Shown: positions 50,201 to 62,106, numbered from the stretch's first letter. The stretch is 64,000 bases of DNA from Hydractinia symbiolongicarpus (GCF_029227915.1 NC_079875.1:11279001-11343000), one strand, 5' to 3'. Notes: generated by a model not told the origin, from the letters alone. Numbers and translations: made by a program.

Positions 50201-53200
50201 AAACTTTGAGGCTCAATAACTTGGAAACGAGGTGGTGACGTCAATGTTTTTTCACCGCGTGGGTAACTAGGGACCATCTAGAACCAGTTTGGGTAATTTT
50301 CCCAAACCTGGGTCCCCGAATCCGTTTCGGAATGAACGGGTTGATGACGTCATCAAAAAACCTTTAAACCCTAATATATCCGTAACCCTTTGTCAAAAGT
50401 ACACGATCTTATACATTTTCTTGATCAGCGTTTAAAGACCTATAAGTTGAAGGCAACAGGTATACAAATTTCTAAAAAAAAATTTTTTGGGGGGGGGGCT
50501 TTGACTGGCCGTTGCTGACGCCAGCAAAGTTTGAAACCCTTATATCTCACTAACCGCTTATCAAAAGCTCATGATCATATATATTTTCTTGACCAGAGTT
50601 ATAACCTCTCCACAGTACAGGCAACGAATAAACTAAACTTCGCCACAAAATTTTGTAACTGCACTGCTGACATCAGCAAAAGGTCTAAAATAACCAATTT
50701 TTACATTGTTCCTCCTGCCTAAGTGGATTTCTCCACGGGCCTTATCGACTAGTCTCTATAATAATACGCTAAGTCTGTGTGTCTGTGACAGGCAAAGTGG
50801 ATAAGTTCATTTTCCTTTGATGTCGCCGAAAAAGTTATATCTCAAATGTTAAATTATCTGCCGCTACGGCGCAACGTCAATATTACTATTTTAACGTCAA
50901 TATCTTATATTAAATTAATGAAGCCATTACAGTGCACTTAAAACTTTGAGGCCAAATAACTTGGAAACGAGGTGGTGACGTCAATGATTTTTCCCCGCGT
51001 GGGTAACTAGGGACCACCTAGGACTAATTTGGGTAAGTTTCCCAAACCTGGGTGCCACAATCCGTTTCGGAATGGATGGGTTGATGACGTCATCAAAAAA
51101 CTTTCAAACCCTAATATCTCTGCAACCGTTTATCAAAAGTACATGATCCAATACATTTTCTTGATCAGCATTTTGAGATCTATACGATGAAGGCAACAGG
51201 TGTAAAAACTTCCTAAAATAATTTTTTTGCATATTGTTCGTTTTTGCTGACGTCAGCAAAAATTTTTAAACCCTTATATCTCCTTAGGTGTTTGTCCAAA
51301 ACAAATGTTCCTATACATTATTTTAATCAGCTATTCAAGCTCTACACAATAGGAGCAACAAATAAACAAATTTCCAAGAAAAAATATTTTGTCTCTTGAC
51401 AGATCCTAGCTGACGTCATCATAATTTAAATAACGGTTCATTTTTACTGTTATCCTGTCTAAGTGGATTTTTCCACGGGCTTTATTGACTAGTTATAAAT
51501 ATTTTGCAAAATCATCATTAACAACGATGAGCATAATCTACATTACTGAAACAGGTGTTTGCTAATATTTACAGTTCCGTATTTTGTGTAAAGACACAAT
51601 CTTAGTTTCATAAGGTCCTATAAGTTGTGCGACGTAGAGCTAAACTAACAAAAGTTGAGTTTGGCTCAGCACAACTTAGTAAAACAAGTGTCTGGCCATA
51701 TCAAACTGAGTCATAATTCACAAGGCCTTAATGACCTATCTTGGCAGTATAAAATCAAATGTTGAGCTGGACAAGGCAGGCATTTAACAAAGTTGTAAAC
51801 TAGCTAAGAAAACTGTTGTTGAAGACAGATTCTATCTTTTTTTCCCGAATCAACTGTAACTTCACCCATGAAAGAAATGAGTATCATTGCTCTGACTTGT
51901 TCGTTGCTTAGGTCATACAAATCATGTAAATGTGTTGGTGTTAGATTTTGTTTGCCCTTCCGGGGTACCAACTTTAAAAACTTACTTTTCAGTTATACTA
52001 TCTGGCAAAACTGGCAAGGCTAAATCATCAGCTAAACAGTTTGCTAAGCAGACACATAGTGGTGATGCTATCTCATCATCAAAATCACCCTAAACAAAAA
52101 TGCAAATTGCAGATATAAAAAAATGTATATACATAAACCAACAGTGACTTATTCACAATAAATAATTTTTGTTACCATGGATTCAATATTTGATATGATG
52201 GCTTCCATTGCTTCAGCTTTCGATGATTCCTCTCTGAAAAGGTTAAACTAAAATCTTTAACTTTATTTACGATGCAACAAATATTGTTGTTTATGGAAGA
52301 TTTCCTTAACATTCAAACATTTGCACATGTTTCCAAAACAACATTGAAAGAACTTGTGCTTACAAAATATAATAAATTAAATGAAGATATAATTAAAGCT
52401 ATCCCAGAGAGTGAATTGCAAAACATGGACCTACTTTTCATTTTTTAACTTTAACAGATTATCTTTCAATAAGTTGCTGTCAAGATTCTGAAATTCTTCC
52501 AGTTCTGTAACATCATCACCAACAAAACCTTCATCCACTTTTGTCTCAAAATCTTCCTCTTTAATTGCAATTGGACGAAAAGAAGAATTTGACGTTGATG
52601 ATGATTGTATGGAAGCGACCTAATTATTATAACAAAATGACAATATAAGTAGAAGAAAAATCATAAGGAAAAACAGAGCTTGTAAAACAATTTCCGACCG
52701 ATATTGCAAGTTTCATATAAATATTATTGTTACTATTTATTTACCCAGAATTTATTGATAAAAAGATTGCATACACAGGATAGCGTCTTTTGATCCTATT
52801 GGTACTAGTATCAATAAGAGTGCTGCGATGTATGGTACGCAGGCTATAAAAGCACAGCAATTGCTCAACTAGACAATTTCATGTGATGTCAGTCCTATTT
52901 TCATGCTGAATTTTTAACAGACAGAATCGGCAAAATCACCAAATATAAAAAGTACTAGTCACTACTCTCTTTTATAGATGGATCTTTTTTTGCTGTCTGT
53001 TGTTAGGTGGAAAAATATGTGCCACTGGCAATCCTTGCTTACCTCTCCTAGTTTATGTTGTATCCAAAATTTATCGAAAAATACAAATGTGTCCAGAAAA
53101 CTGTGTAAATTTACTGGCCAATAGGTTATTAAAGGTTTAAATAGACTTAAAAAAATTGTATTCTTTATTTGTCCTACTTAGGACTCACTTTTTTAAAAAA

Positions 53201-56200
53201 TAAACAGCTGCAGCCTCTGAAATGGTCTAATATTTTGAACAGAACCATAAGGTGTCGAATGAAGTCATTACCATACACAAGGGTATTTTAGTCTAGGATC
53301 CATTTGGAACACTACTTGTGATATTCAAATGTATATTTTTATAGATGACAAATTACTGATATGAACATTCTTGAAAAAGCTTTCTAACAGAACCATTAGG
53401 TGTCGAATGAAGTCATTACCATACACAAGGGTATTTTAGTCTAGGATCCATTTGGAACACTACTTGTGATATTCAAATGTATATTTTTATAGATGAAAAA
53501 TTACTGATATGAACATTCTTGAAAAAGCTTTCTTTTTCTCAATTTTCTTAATTTTATGTAGTTTTCTTTTCTTTTTGTTTCCAAGAAAAGAAAATTTCTA
53601 GTAGGTTGAGTAAAATTAAGACCATTATTTTCGGTCACCCCCATGCACGAATACAAAAAATTCAACCTTTTCTTTTTTATCAGGAGGTGGTGGTGGTGGT
53701 GGTGGAGCTGCTTTGTCGTCATCATCCTCATCAGAAAACACAGCTTCATCTGTACTACTCTCGTCTGCAATCTCAACAATTGATAATCCACCTGATGCTT
53801 GTTCGTTTAAGTTAAGTGAAAAATCTTTGGATGGATCTATAGTTGGTGATTGTGGAGGAGTGGTTGATGAAGATTCGTCAGATGTCGATGTTGCTAAATA
53901 TCAGACAACATCGCATTAAAAAGTGAATAGATAAGAAAACAACATTGTTTTTCAAAGTATTGAAAGACACAAAAAAATCTTCACAATGTATATTTGTTGC
54001 AAAAATCTTTTGGGCAAATTCTGAAGATATCGCTAAAGACTTACCAGATCGATCGACAACAACAAAAGATGGTAAAGTTTCACTGATCAACATCTTTAAT
54101 TCTTTATCCATGCGACTACTCTTAAGAACTGGACTTAATGAACTAAATAAATCAATTACACAAGGATTGTGCGAGATTGAATAATGTGTACAATGAGAAC
54201 AGGAAACAAAGTAAGAAGACATAAAAAGTTGTTTTTTTCAAAGGTTAAGTAAGACATATAAACAAAGAACCTTGACTCTCCTGTCCAGTATTCTTAAATA
54301 AGTCCTGCTTGACATAGAATCAGAGGTGATAAACAATGTTAAACTATGCAGTGGAGCTTTAGGCTTAATAAAAGTCTCTTTAAAATCTTTTAAAAATTCT
54401 CTATTTGTTAAGAAAGTCCCTCTTAATTATTTTGCGTAAATAATTATTAATTGCTGATGTATTTTATTATTGTAAATTTAGAGTGTCACAGAACAAAAAT
54501 AGAAAAAAAGTAATCAAAATCTTAAAAGTTACCTTTATAGTACTTATGATTTTAAATTTAAAGGGACTGATACGACTTAACTAAAATCAAATTTAAAAAG
54601 ACTTTTTGCTAACCAATCTAAAGCTCATTTGCTGCCTCAATTTAATTTAAAATTGAAAACAAATCACCTTACGACTCTTTTGTCCAGAATACTCTTGAAC
54701 GAGTTAAATAAACCTTGCTTCGTTAAATTAGAAAATTGAAGTGAATAATGTTTTGACATCTAAAAAAATATAGTTCCAGAACTACGAGTTAGTAAAAAGA
54801 AAGATGTGGGCATTAAAAATCGCAATGCAAAGATTAGCATTTACCCGACAGATGAAATCCAAAAGGCTATATGTTATATTTGGATGTGTGCGAACGGAAT
54901 TATGCATCAGCAGCATAGCTGGTTCTAAAGATGTAAACGCAAACATATGTAAAATAATCTTTATTTAAATAAATATATGCAATAGTTAATCTGTTTTTTA
55001 GCTCAAAAATCATAGGTCACGAAAATGAGTTTTAAAATAAGTGTGTGCATGAAGGTGGGAGATACAACAAGTGGCACTGTGAAATTGAAATACATGATTA
55101 ACAGAAAAGGTCATGAAACAGTTGCTTCAGCCACAATGAATCAAAGTATCACTGATTAACTTTTTATTTTATATTGCAGGTACTACTTACCGATATTCAT
55201 TATGTTATCCTTTTCACCTTGAAAAAATAGCCAATCAAAAAAGAGTGCAAGTTTCATATTTGTTTGAGTGACTGGATTCTGCAGAAAAAACATAGTAATT
55301 CAATTTAACAGATATAAAGATATATTTTTAGGACAGAAACTTTGCTTTAGAGTCAAGTCAAGTGGATACCGTTATTTAAAAAATTAGCATATACTTAAAC
55401 ATATACTTAAACAAAAAAAGCCATTTTAAACATGATATAATTTATATAATCTTTTTTTAACAATATTAAAACACTAGTTGATGGCCTGTAAATAAATTTA
55501 TGGCTTTACCAGTCCTATATATACTGTACATTTTGGTGTCTCGCTACTGCTGTACCATTTTGCGAAAAGACAAACAGACAGCTGCTATTATTACAGAAAC
55601 ATTTGAATAACCCCTGTTGTGCAATTTTATTAAAACGCAAAGTGTTCACCACTTTACAAAACAAATTTTAATGGTAACAAAATGAAGATGAAGGAGTTGC
55701 AAATATGCTTACTTGACATGCGGTGTATAACCAGCCAAGAATAGCCCATCGAGGGATAACATCGGATGCTAGAATTTCATTAGGTGGGTGTATCACACCA
55801 CATATGAACCTAACAATATCTGGTAGTAAGGTTTGACTTTCTGCATTTGATAAATACTGAGGATAAAAAAACAGAAAAAGGGATGAAAACAATGAAGACT
55901 TTGTTCCATAATGATGGTTAGAGTTTAAATATAATACAAATTTTAGAATTAAATCATGTTGAAATATGGCAAAAAGTCAAAGTTTTGCTCACAAGCACAC
56001 ATTATTTGAAATGAAATATTAATTGTATTCTTTTGCTGAACAATAAGCAGAAATGATCGATTCACACTTTTAAAGTCTCTGGCATGACTCAGCCAGGGTT
56101 TGAACTCAAGACAAACGCTCTACCACAAAGCTCCTTATTAACAGCAAATCATAAATTAATGCTATATTTATAAACTCTGATTTGTGTTTTTTTTTTTTAA

Positions 56201-59200
56201 TTCCCTATCCCTTCCCTTTTTACAAAATTAATTTTAATTTACCTGTCGAAAAAACCAGTCCTGATAGCGTTTTTGTAATCCAAATTTCACTTTCAACGCA
56301 AGAAATGCTAATTTGTTTTCCATGTCAATTGTCATTCGACTGGCCAAAAATTTCCGAGAGGTCCGTGTATTCAACAGCTGTGGTAATCCTAAAATTATAA
56401 AATTGAATAAAGATCCAATTTGGTAAAAAAATTCGCTAAGTTTTAAAACACACAATAGTTTTAATGATTGTTCACTTAAATTAATTCTTTAAAAAAATGC
56501 CAAAATTTTAAAAAGTTAGTACATTTCAAAGCAAAACATTATTTTTCAAATCTTAAATTTTGTTGTGGTACAGTGATTGTTTGAGTTTGTGTGAATAACC
56601 ATTGTGTCAGCTATAAACAAATATCAACAAAAGACATTCTGTTGCACAATATCATCATTTAAAACAATATACATTTTTAACAGTTTTATTATATAGCATT
56701 TGAAAATTTTTTCCAAACAAAATACAAGGTATCAGAACAGTTTTTGGAGAATCCAAATTTATTTTAGGCAAAAGTAGTAATTATTAAAATGCACAGCAGT
56801 GGCGATAACCAACTGTCCCCATAATACATTCAGATAAGATTGAAATAACTTAACAAAAAATCATCAATTGCAGCTTTACAGAAGGTTTGTAAACCTGTTT
56901 ATATGATTTTAAACAACGAGACAGCATGTGTATTTACAACATCAGCCGATAATTAATTACCTGTAAATTGCGATGATAGAGATTTCGGTCGAAACAACAT
57001 GTCCTTCCACAATTTTGTAAATTCTGGAATTCTGAAAGAATATAAACCTTTTTACAAATCATATTGACTTCAGTTTTTATTCACAGAATAACTTAAATGA
57101 ATAATGGTTTTCAGGATCGCAGAGTCATATTTTCCAGTTTTTAGGTTCTAAAGGTGTTAATATTTTGCGATGAAGTATTGATAAGTTGATAAATTGATTG
57201 TTCTACGACAGACACAAGAATTGATAAATCAGGAAAATAACATGTAATATGCATGTAATATCATGCAATAACATGTAATAACACTTTGGTTTCTTTAAGC
57301 AAGAAAGGTTATAGTACCCTACTTCCTTACATACACAAAATTATTTACATGTGCTGTCAATATTTCCCGCAGATATAAAGTATATACCATGTATCATGAT
57401 TTTTTTTGCCACAAATCTTTTCAAGTAACATATGACTAGTACCTAATGAATTAGTACCTAATAACTAGTACCTAATGAATTTGGTTTACAGAGAAACGCA
57501 ACCAACTAATTTACCATAGACTTTCATTTAATTCACTGGGAATTTATTTGAGCATGGGCATATATTTAGAGGTAATTTTATAATAATCACACAATCAAGC
57601 ATTTTATATTTGTCAAGTCCAGGTGCTTGTAATACTGCTAGCTTTTTCTTTCCTTTTTCAAAAAGTGAATGGGATGAGATAGAGAGATTAAGGCTGGTGG
57701 ACCCTGTTGCATACTTGTTCTATTCCAAGAAATACATATAATAGATGAATAAAGGAGCTGATGCACAAACGTTAATTATAACTCAAATATAACTAGATTG
57801 TAAAATTTGTACATCAGAATTAATGGCTACTTAATTTTATTTCGGTTTTCCCTGGTCATTTATTCAGGCATTAATGTAAATTAAGTCATTTATGGTAACT
57901 TTAAAAAACAAGTTTTTATAAAACTGAAACTACAGTTACAATGCACATATCAAATATAAACTGTGAAAAAAAACCCGTAAAAAAATTAAAAATACCTGAA
58001 CACATTCTGAAGAAGACGAACAAAATCTCGACCAATTTGTAAACAATCACCAAACTAAGTACACATTGAAAAAAATAATATATTGTGCAAATAAAAAAAA
58101 AAACAATTTATAAAATCCTCAGTTAAAACAAGATTTTCAAAACTTACCCTATCTCTTATTAGCGTAACGCAAAAATCTACTTCTGATTGCCGTAAAACTT
58201 TAAAGCGAGGGCCCTCATGATCCTCAATTATGCGAAGATACGTGTAAATAACCAATTGTAAGGAGCCAGGATTCTTTTCCAGCCATGGTCTAAAAACAAA
58301 ACACAAGAATAAATGTTATTCACTAAAATAACATGATATTCGTATTAGTTTCTCTTGCCCTGTTTTAATGTTTAAATGATTAATTTAATAAAAATACATG
58401 AATACTCAGGTTTCTCAAAATCTTTTGTATTACTGATATGAAATTCAATCACTTATTTTTCTGTGCCTCTTACTTTTGTGGTATTTTAATATTTTCACTC
58501 TCTTATACTTTTTGTGCCTTGAAATCTCCAACACCTGTAAAATTCCTTTCGTTAAAAAAATTCCATGATTTAACTATTTTAAATGTTTTTTCTAATGGTT
58601 TCCTAAAGGATCTGGTTCTTGTTATGTTAAATATTGGTCTTTTATGATGAGTTTCTGGATATGTTTTACATATTAAAAAGAGGGCTTGAATATAGTTGAG
58701 CATGCTGTAAAATAAATGCCAGTTGCAAATGCTAAAAAATTACTTTGGATTTAGTTTTTTGCTGCTATTTGCTGCTATTTATTAGTGATACAACTTCTGT
58801 ACCAGTTTTTTTCTGCTTCCCATACTGCTTAGAATATACAGACGTATTATCTTGTCTGCCAAATACAGACCTAAAGGTAAGTGATGTCCAGACCCATCAG
58901 GCATAGTTTTACACATTCATTCATCCAAAACAAACCCTTTGCGCTCTTGCTATCAGATCTAAGTGGTTGTGACAAACACAATCGTTTTTTAGTAGAGTAT
59001 GTGGCCTTCTTAATTTGAACCTATTAGCCTTGGAAGTGGACTTTGGAGGTGTGAAGGGAGGGGGGATGGAGCATAAAGTGCGAGTTGTGTGAAGATCCTT
59101 GCAAAATTTGAAGTTTGATGCTATCCTAGTTGTTAAATTAACTTTTTATTTTATATTGCAGGTACTACTTACCAATATTCATTATGTTATCCTTTTAAAA

Positions 59201-62080
59201 TAGCCAATCAAAAAAGAGTGCAAGTTTCATTTCGTTTCTGGATAAATATGATTTATCATATTTGACTACCACTGCTTTGATGATTCCTTCCTTACGCAGC
59301 AGTGATAAAATGTTTAGGTTTTCATCTTTGTAATTTTTCCTTTATTTGAGCCAACCCCCAATTTCATGCAAAATCGAAAACTAAACCTGTTACTTTTTCT
59401 GGATGACAGAAATAAAATACACCTTTGGTATAAAACTGTAAAACTATATAAAATATTTAAATATTACAGAACTTGATGTGATTTGAAAGGATTGGTTTTG
59501 GTAATCAAACTTCAAAATTAAACATTTATTCTTGCAAGCCTTGTGTTTGTGTGTTCGCACTTGCTCATACTAACCTGTTAGCTTTCATCAGCTTTAATAC
59601 ATTTTCAACTAACCATATATTTGCAGGACTGTGATCACCACCTATAAAGTCAATTAATACAATTTCAGCACAATAAACTCCAAAAGATTGAAGTGCAAGC
59701 CAAACCCATTACATTTTACAAGTCAACATAGTTTAATGTCCATATTTCTTAACATAATTTTTTATGTGTACAGCTGTATTCGAGAGCATGTTATTAATTG
59801 TCACCCGAAACAATTAAAAATAAAAATCGTACCAGCTATTTGACGCAGGAGAATGTGAATAGTCATTTCAAGATTCTGTACTTGGTTTTTCATCATCTCG
59901 CCAATTAACCACAAACACTAATAAACAGATATAAAAGGTTTTAAGTATTTTATTATATTTATTTTCCACCTTTATTCATCTGAAAATATATCTAAATATT
60001 AAGCACTTTTTACATATTATTTCCAGTTAGTATTTGAAAAAGGATGAGCCCAAATGACAAACAAATTATTTGGACATATCCATGTTTGATAGCTTTCACC
60101 AATCCCAGTTGATATGATCACACTAAAGTTTATAACTGCAACGATTTTTTTATACAGAAATTATGCGGAAATTATAATGAAATTACGTAATAATAAATAA
60201 TAAAAAAAATAGACTAAACTCCTTATCAGTGAAAATTTAAATTCAGTCCGTTTCTCTGTAAATAAGAAAACATATTTCAAACAAGAAAGAAGAATGATCA
60301 TGAGTAATGATTATGATCAAAAGCTGCAGTGGTCTAGGACCAACTTTGCATAGTTACGTTGTGTTCATAGTAAAGTATCATGTTCTTTTTAACCAGTATC
60401 TTTGTCCTAATTTTTTTTATAAATTTACACTTTACCTGTGCTTTTGGTGAATCTAACAATCGCTGAAATTTTTCGGTCAATATTTGTTGAACTTTATTAC
60501 CAACCAAAGCTAATCCATCTCTTGATACAAAAGATAAATCTCGATATGCCTGAAACAAAAAAATTAACCAAATTATTTTTTACCAATTGTCATCCTTAAG
60601 ACATTGTCAAGCTGTGGCCCGATCTAAAAAAATATTATCTAGGAATGGCTCTCAGTATGAGTCAGACTTGGGTATGTTTTGAAGCTCTGCTATATATATA
60701 AAATAATGCAAAAACAATAAATCATGCCAAATGCCATATTTTACAGGTTTCGAATTAAATATTAAAAAGTAATATGCGAAAATTAAGATTATTTTTTCTC
60801 AGTTTTTTTTGCTGAAGAAGTGTATATGTTAAACACAGTATAACTTTGTTTTAAGTTCCATACGATTGTGTTTTGATGATTTTAGAACAAAATACGGCAT
60901 TGTTTAACCACCATACGATCATTGGATGATTTTATAAAATAAAATAAAACATGGCATTGTTTAAGCTTTGTATGATTGCATTTTGATAGTTTTAGAGTAG
61001 AATATGGTATTGTTTAAGCTTCATACAATCAAATTTTGATGCAGCAAAACGATCTTTGTTATTATTATTAAAACGATCCTATGAAACTTAAAAATGGCCA
61101 CACTTCCTTATAAAATGAAGAGAAGACTTCCTTTCTAAGTCTTATCAATGTACAACAAAAAAACGGTTTAAAATTCAAATCTCAAATGTGTTGTATATAT
61201 ACAATAAAATATAAAAACAGACATATAAAAGACAAAAACAAACTAATCCCAAGACTATTAAAATTACATTTACTTAAATTACAGTTACTTAAGTCCAGAA
61301 AATGTTACCTGCCTTGAAAAATTTTAGTAGTCAAAATACCTTAGGTGCATTTTCTTGTTCAGTTAATATTGTGTACAGCAAACCCAGGGATATCTCCTCA
61401 TGCTCTTTCATTCCCTTACATACCTAATAAAAGTTTACAACAAAATTTAGTAATATTTTGCAAAATATTTATATAATTTGCATGCGCAAAAGATTTGACA
61501 GGAGCAGAATTGACTAACTGAAGATTATAAAATTAAATATAATTTGAAAAGCAGTTGTTTAGTAAACTTCATCTTTTCTTAGATTCTACACATATTTTAT
61601 GTGTGTAAAAAAAGATAAACATCACTGTAATACAACCTTACCGCTTGATTTAATGCATCATGGTTTTCCCTTTCAGATGAGCCTGATACCAAGTTAATAA
61701 CAACCACATGACATTTATCTAATCGCTGAAATAGAAGAACATTGTGAAATATATAGATCCTTTTCAAAACTTAACAGCAGATTCACCTAAGAATTGGAAA
61801 TAAGGAATCATGGGGTCAACCAAATGTGCTGAAAATTATATCACTTATTCAAGTAACCAAAGGGTCGAACATAAACATAAACATAAACAAAAACTTGAGT
61901 GTTTTCCAAACCGTTAATGACATATTAAAATAAGGCAAATAAAAAGGATATAAATCAAGAATGCTAGAACAAATTCCATTTTTCACATTTACTTACATCT
62001 TCCAACTCATCTTTAGGTTGTAACACAGTGCAGCTAAATAATTTTGGTTTCCACAGCTTTTGAGCTTCAACAGAATCCAT
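38244..62080 (-). CDS. INTS3: Integrator complex subunit 3 (INTS3/SOSS-A), 30 exons
   Basis: Scaffold subunit of the nuclear Integrator complex, which acts on RNA polymerase II transcripts, and of the SOSS single-strand-DNA-binding repair complex (family knowledge). Exons (minus strand): 61997-62080, 61642-61725, 61340-61423, 60436-60549, 59833-59917, 59575-59641, 58148-58289, 57996-58054, 56961-57031, 56243-56388, 55713-55856, 55191-55278, 54845-54924, 54668-54759, 54045-54142, 53667-53893, 52435-52619, 52176-52233, 51986-52089, 45680-45724, 44062-44181, 43194-43287, 42513-42641, 41888-41963, 41443-41605, 40872-41045, 40028-40137, 39648-39723, 39097-39250, 38244-38369. These join in phase to 3279 nt (1092 residues plus stop; human INTS3 is about 1040). 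Family matches from memory include [63 protein letters not shown] and FEQSCLWQL. Exon 16 encodes an acidic stretch and eight prolines. The tail is basic then acidic and Lys/Arg-rich, as in other INTS3 proteins. The donor at 41442 (GTTCTT) is weak. Confidence 0.96.
40471..40810. mobile_element. Foldback/MITE-like element with long terminal inverted repeats
   Basis: The arms 40471-40514 and 40767-40810 are inverted copies, 41 of 44 positions matching by eye, and weaker pairing continues inward to about 75 nt. The interior around 40615-40690 resembles a tRNA-derived SINE head: GGGTTCGGCTGCGG as a possible A box and CGGATCGAATCTCACTC as a possible B box. No transposase is present. It lies in INTS3 intron 26. 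Confidence 0.65.
45345..45419. repeat. Near-perfect 28-bp hairpin with 19-nt loop, INTS3 intron 20
   Basis: Arms 45345-45372 and 45392-45419 are inverted copies with one mismatch in 28, around a 19-nt loop at 45373-45391. Pairing stops abruptly at both ends. The size and near-perfect pairing fit a cnidarian-style pre-microRNA, but a tiny foldback repeat is equally possible. Confidence 0.6.
45850..48710 (+). mobile_element. Long Helitron-like element with internal tandem repeats; first unit of concatemer
   Basis: The 5' end TCTCTTATAATAATACGC follows an A at 45849. The 3' end is a GTGGATTTCTCCAC hairpin followed by ATCGACTAG at 48710. The first 110 bp match the 730-bp units closely. The interior is different: CTAGCTA-rich sequence around 46590-46670, then degenerate repeats of about 100-200 bp (about 46950-48560) containing 'acattttgtgtaa..ttttgtg..gga' and 'ttgttgatt'. 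I saw no transposase coding. It could instead be two partial elements flanking unrelated DNA, but the same interior recurs behind a family 3' end at 11040. Confidence 0.65.
48711..49443 (+). mobile_element. Helitron-like unit, second in concatemer (733 bp)
   Basis: It starts TCTCTATAATAATACGC immediately after the preceding CTAG and ends with the GTGGATTTCTCCAC hairpin and ATCGACTAG. The interior has the family blocks 'ggccaaataacttggaaacg' and 'cccaaacctggatccc', with TGACGTCA-type palindromes. It lies in INTS3 intron 19. Confidence 0.82.
49444..50021 (+). mobile_element. Helitron-like unit, third in concatemer, 3'-truncated (578 bp)
   Basis: It starts TCTATATAATAATACGC directly after CTAG. 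It stops within the 'atatatttttctc' region where the next unit's TC begins, so its last 150 bp or so, including hairpin and CTAG, are missing. Its 5' half is nearly identical to that of the unit at 50753, closer than to its direct neighbours. Confidence 0.8.
50022..50752 (+). mobile_element. Helitron-like unit, fourth in concatemer (731 bp)
   Basis: It starts TCTATATAATAATACGC and ends with the hairpin and CTAG. It contains a G run at about 50490-50499 and the usual family interior, with a small deletion after 'cctttgaagtctcaaatg' relative to the other units. Confidence 0.82.
50753..51492 (+). mobile_element. Helitron-like unit, fifth and last in concatemer (740 bp)
   Basis: It starts TCTCTATAATAATACGC after CTAG and ends with the perfect hairpin GTGGATTTTTCCAC, then TTGACTAG and a host T at 51493. 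Together with the A at 45849 this gives the whole 5643-bp block A..T flanks. Confidence 0.82.
53241..53533. repeat. Direct tandem duplication, two 148-bp units
   Basis: The sequence from AGAACCATAAGGTGTCGAAT at 53241 repeats at 53389 with only a couple of visible substitutions. The near identity indicates a recent duplication. It lies in INTS3 intron 16. Confidence 0.9.
54262..54330 (-). pseudogene. INTS3: Degenerate copy of INTS3 exon 14 in the following intron
   Basis: The plus-strand run 'ccttgactctcctgtccagtattctta' and then 'aaataagtcctgcttgacat' follows the order of exon 14 ('ccttacgactcttttgtccagaatactctt..aaataaaccttgcttcg') with deletions. It lies between exons 14 and 15 and is no longer an open exon in the right frame. 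Confidence 0.5.
56080..56140 (-). mobile_element. tRNA-derived SINE head fragment
   Basis: On the minus strand GAGCTTTGTGGTAGAGCG resembles a tRNA D-arm/A box and GAGTTCAAACCCTGG a B box, with spacing shorter than in a true tRNA and no acceptor stem that I can pair. It lies in INTS3 intron 10. A tRNA pseudogene is the alternative. Confidence 0.5.
59137..59241 (-). pseudogene. INTS3: Decayed extra copy of INTS3 exon 12 in intron 6
   Basis: About 95 bp closely match 55158-55257, covering most of exon 12, its GTAAGTAGTA donor and adjoining intron. The shared intron sequence shows duplication at the DNA level rather than retroposition. A deletion removes the segment encoding FQGE, and the frame after DWLF meets TAA. 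The lost upstream part of the exon also leaves no matching acceptor. Confidence 0.8.
60850..61045. repeat. Degenerate tandem repeat, about 65-bp unit, roughly three to four copies
   Basis: The unit 'tttaagcttcatacgatt..ttttgatgattttagaa..aatatggcattg' recurs from about 60850 to 61045 with many differences. It lies in INTS3 intron 3. Confidence 0.7.
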
Positions 62081-62106
62081 GTAATTTTTGCACTAACCTA
62101 TAATAT

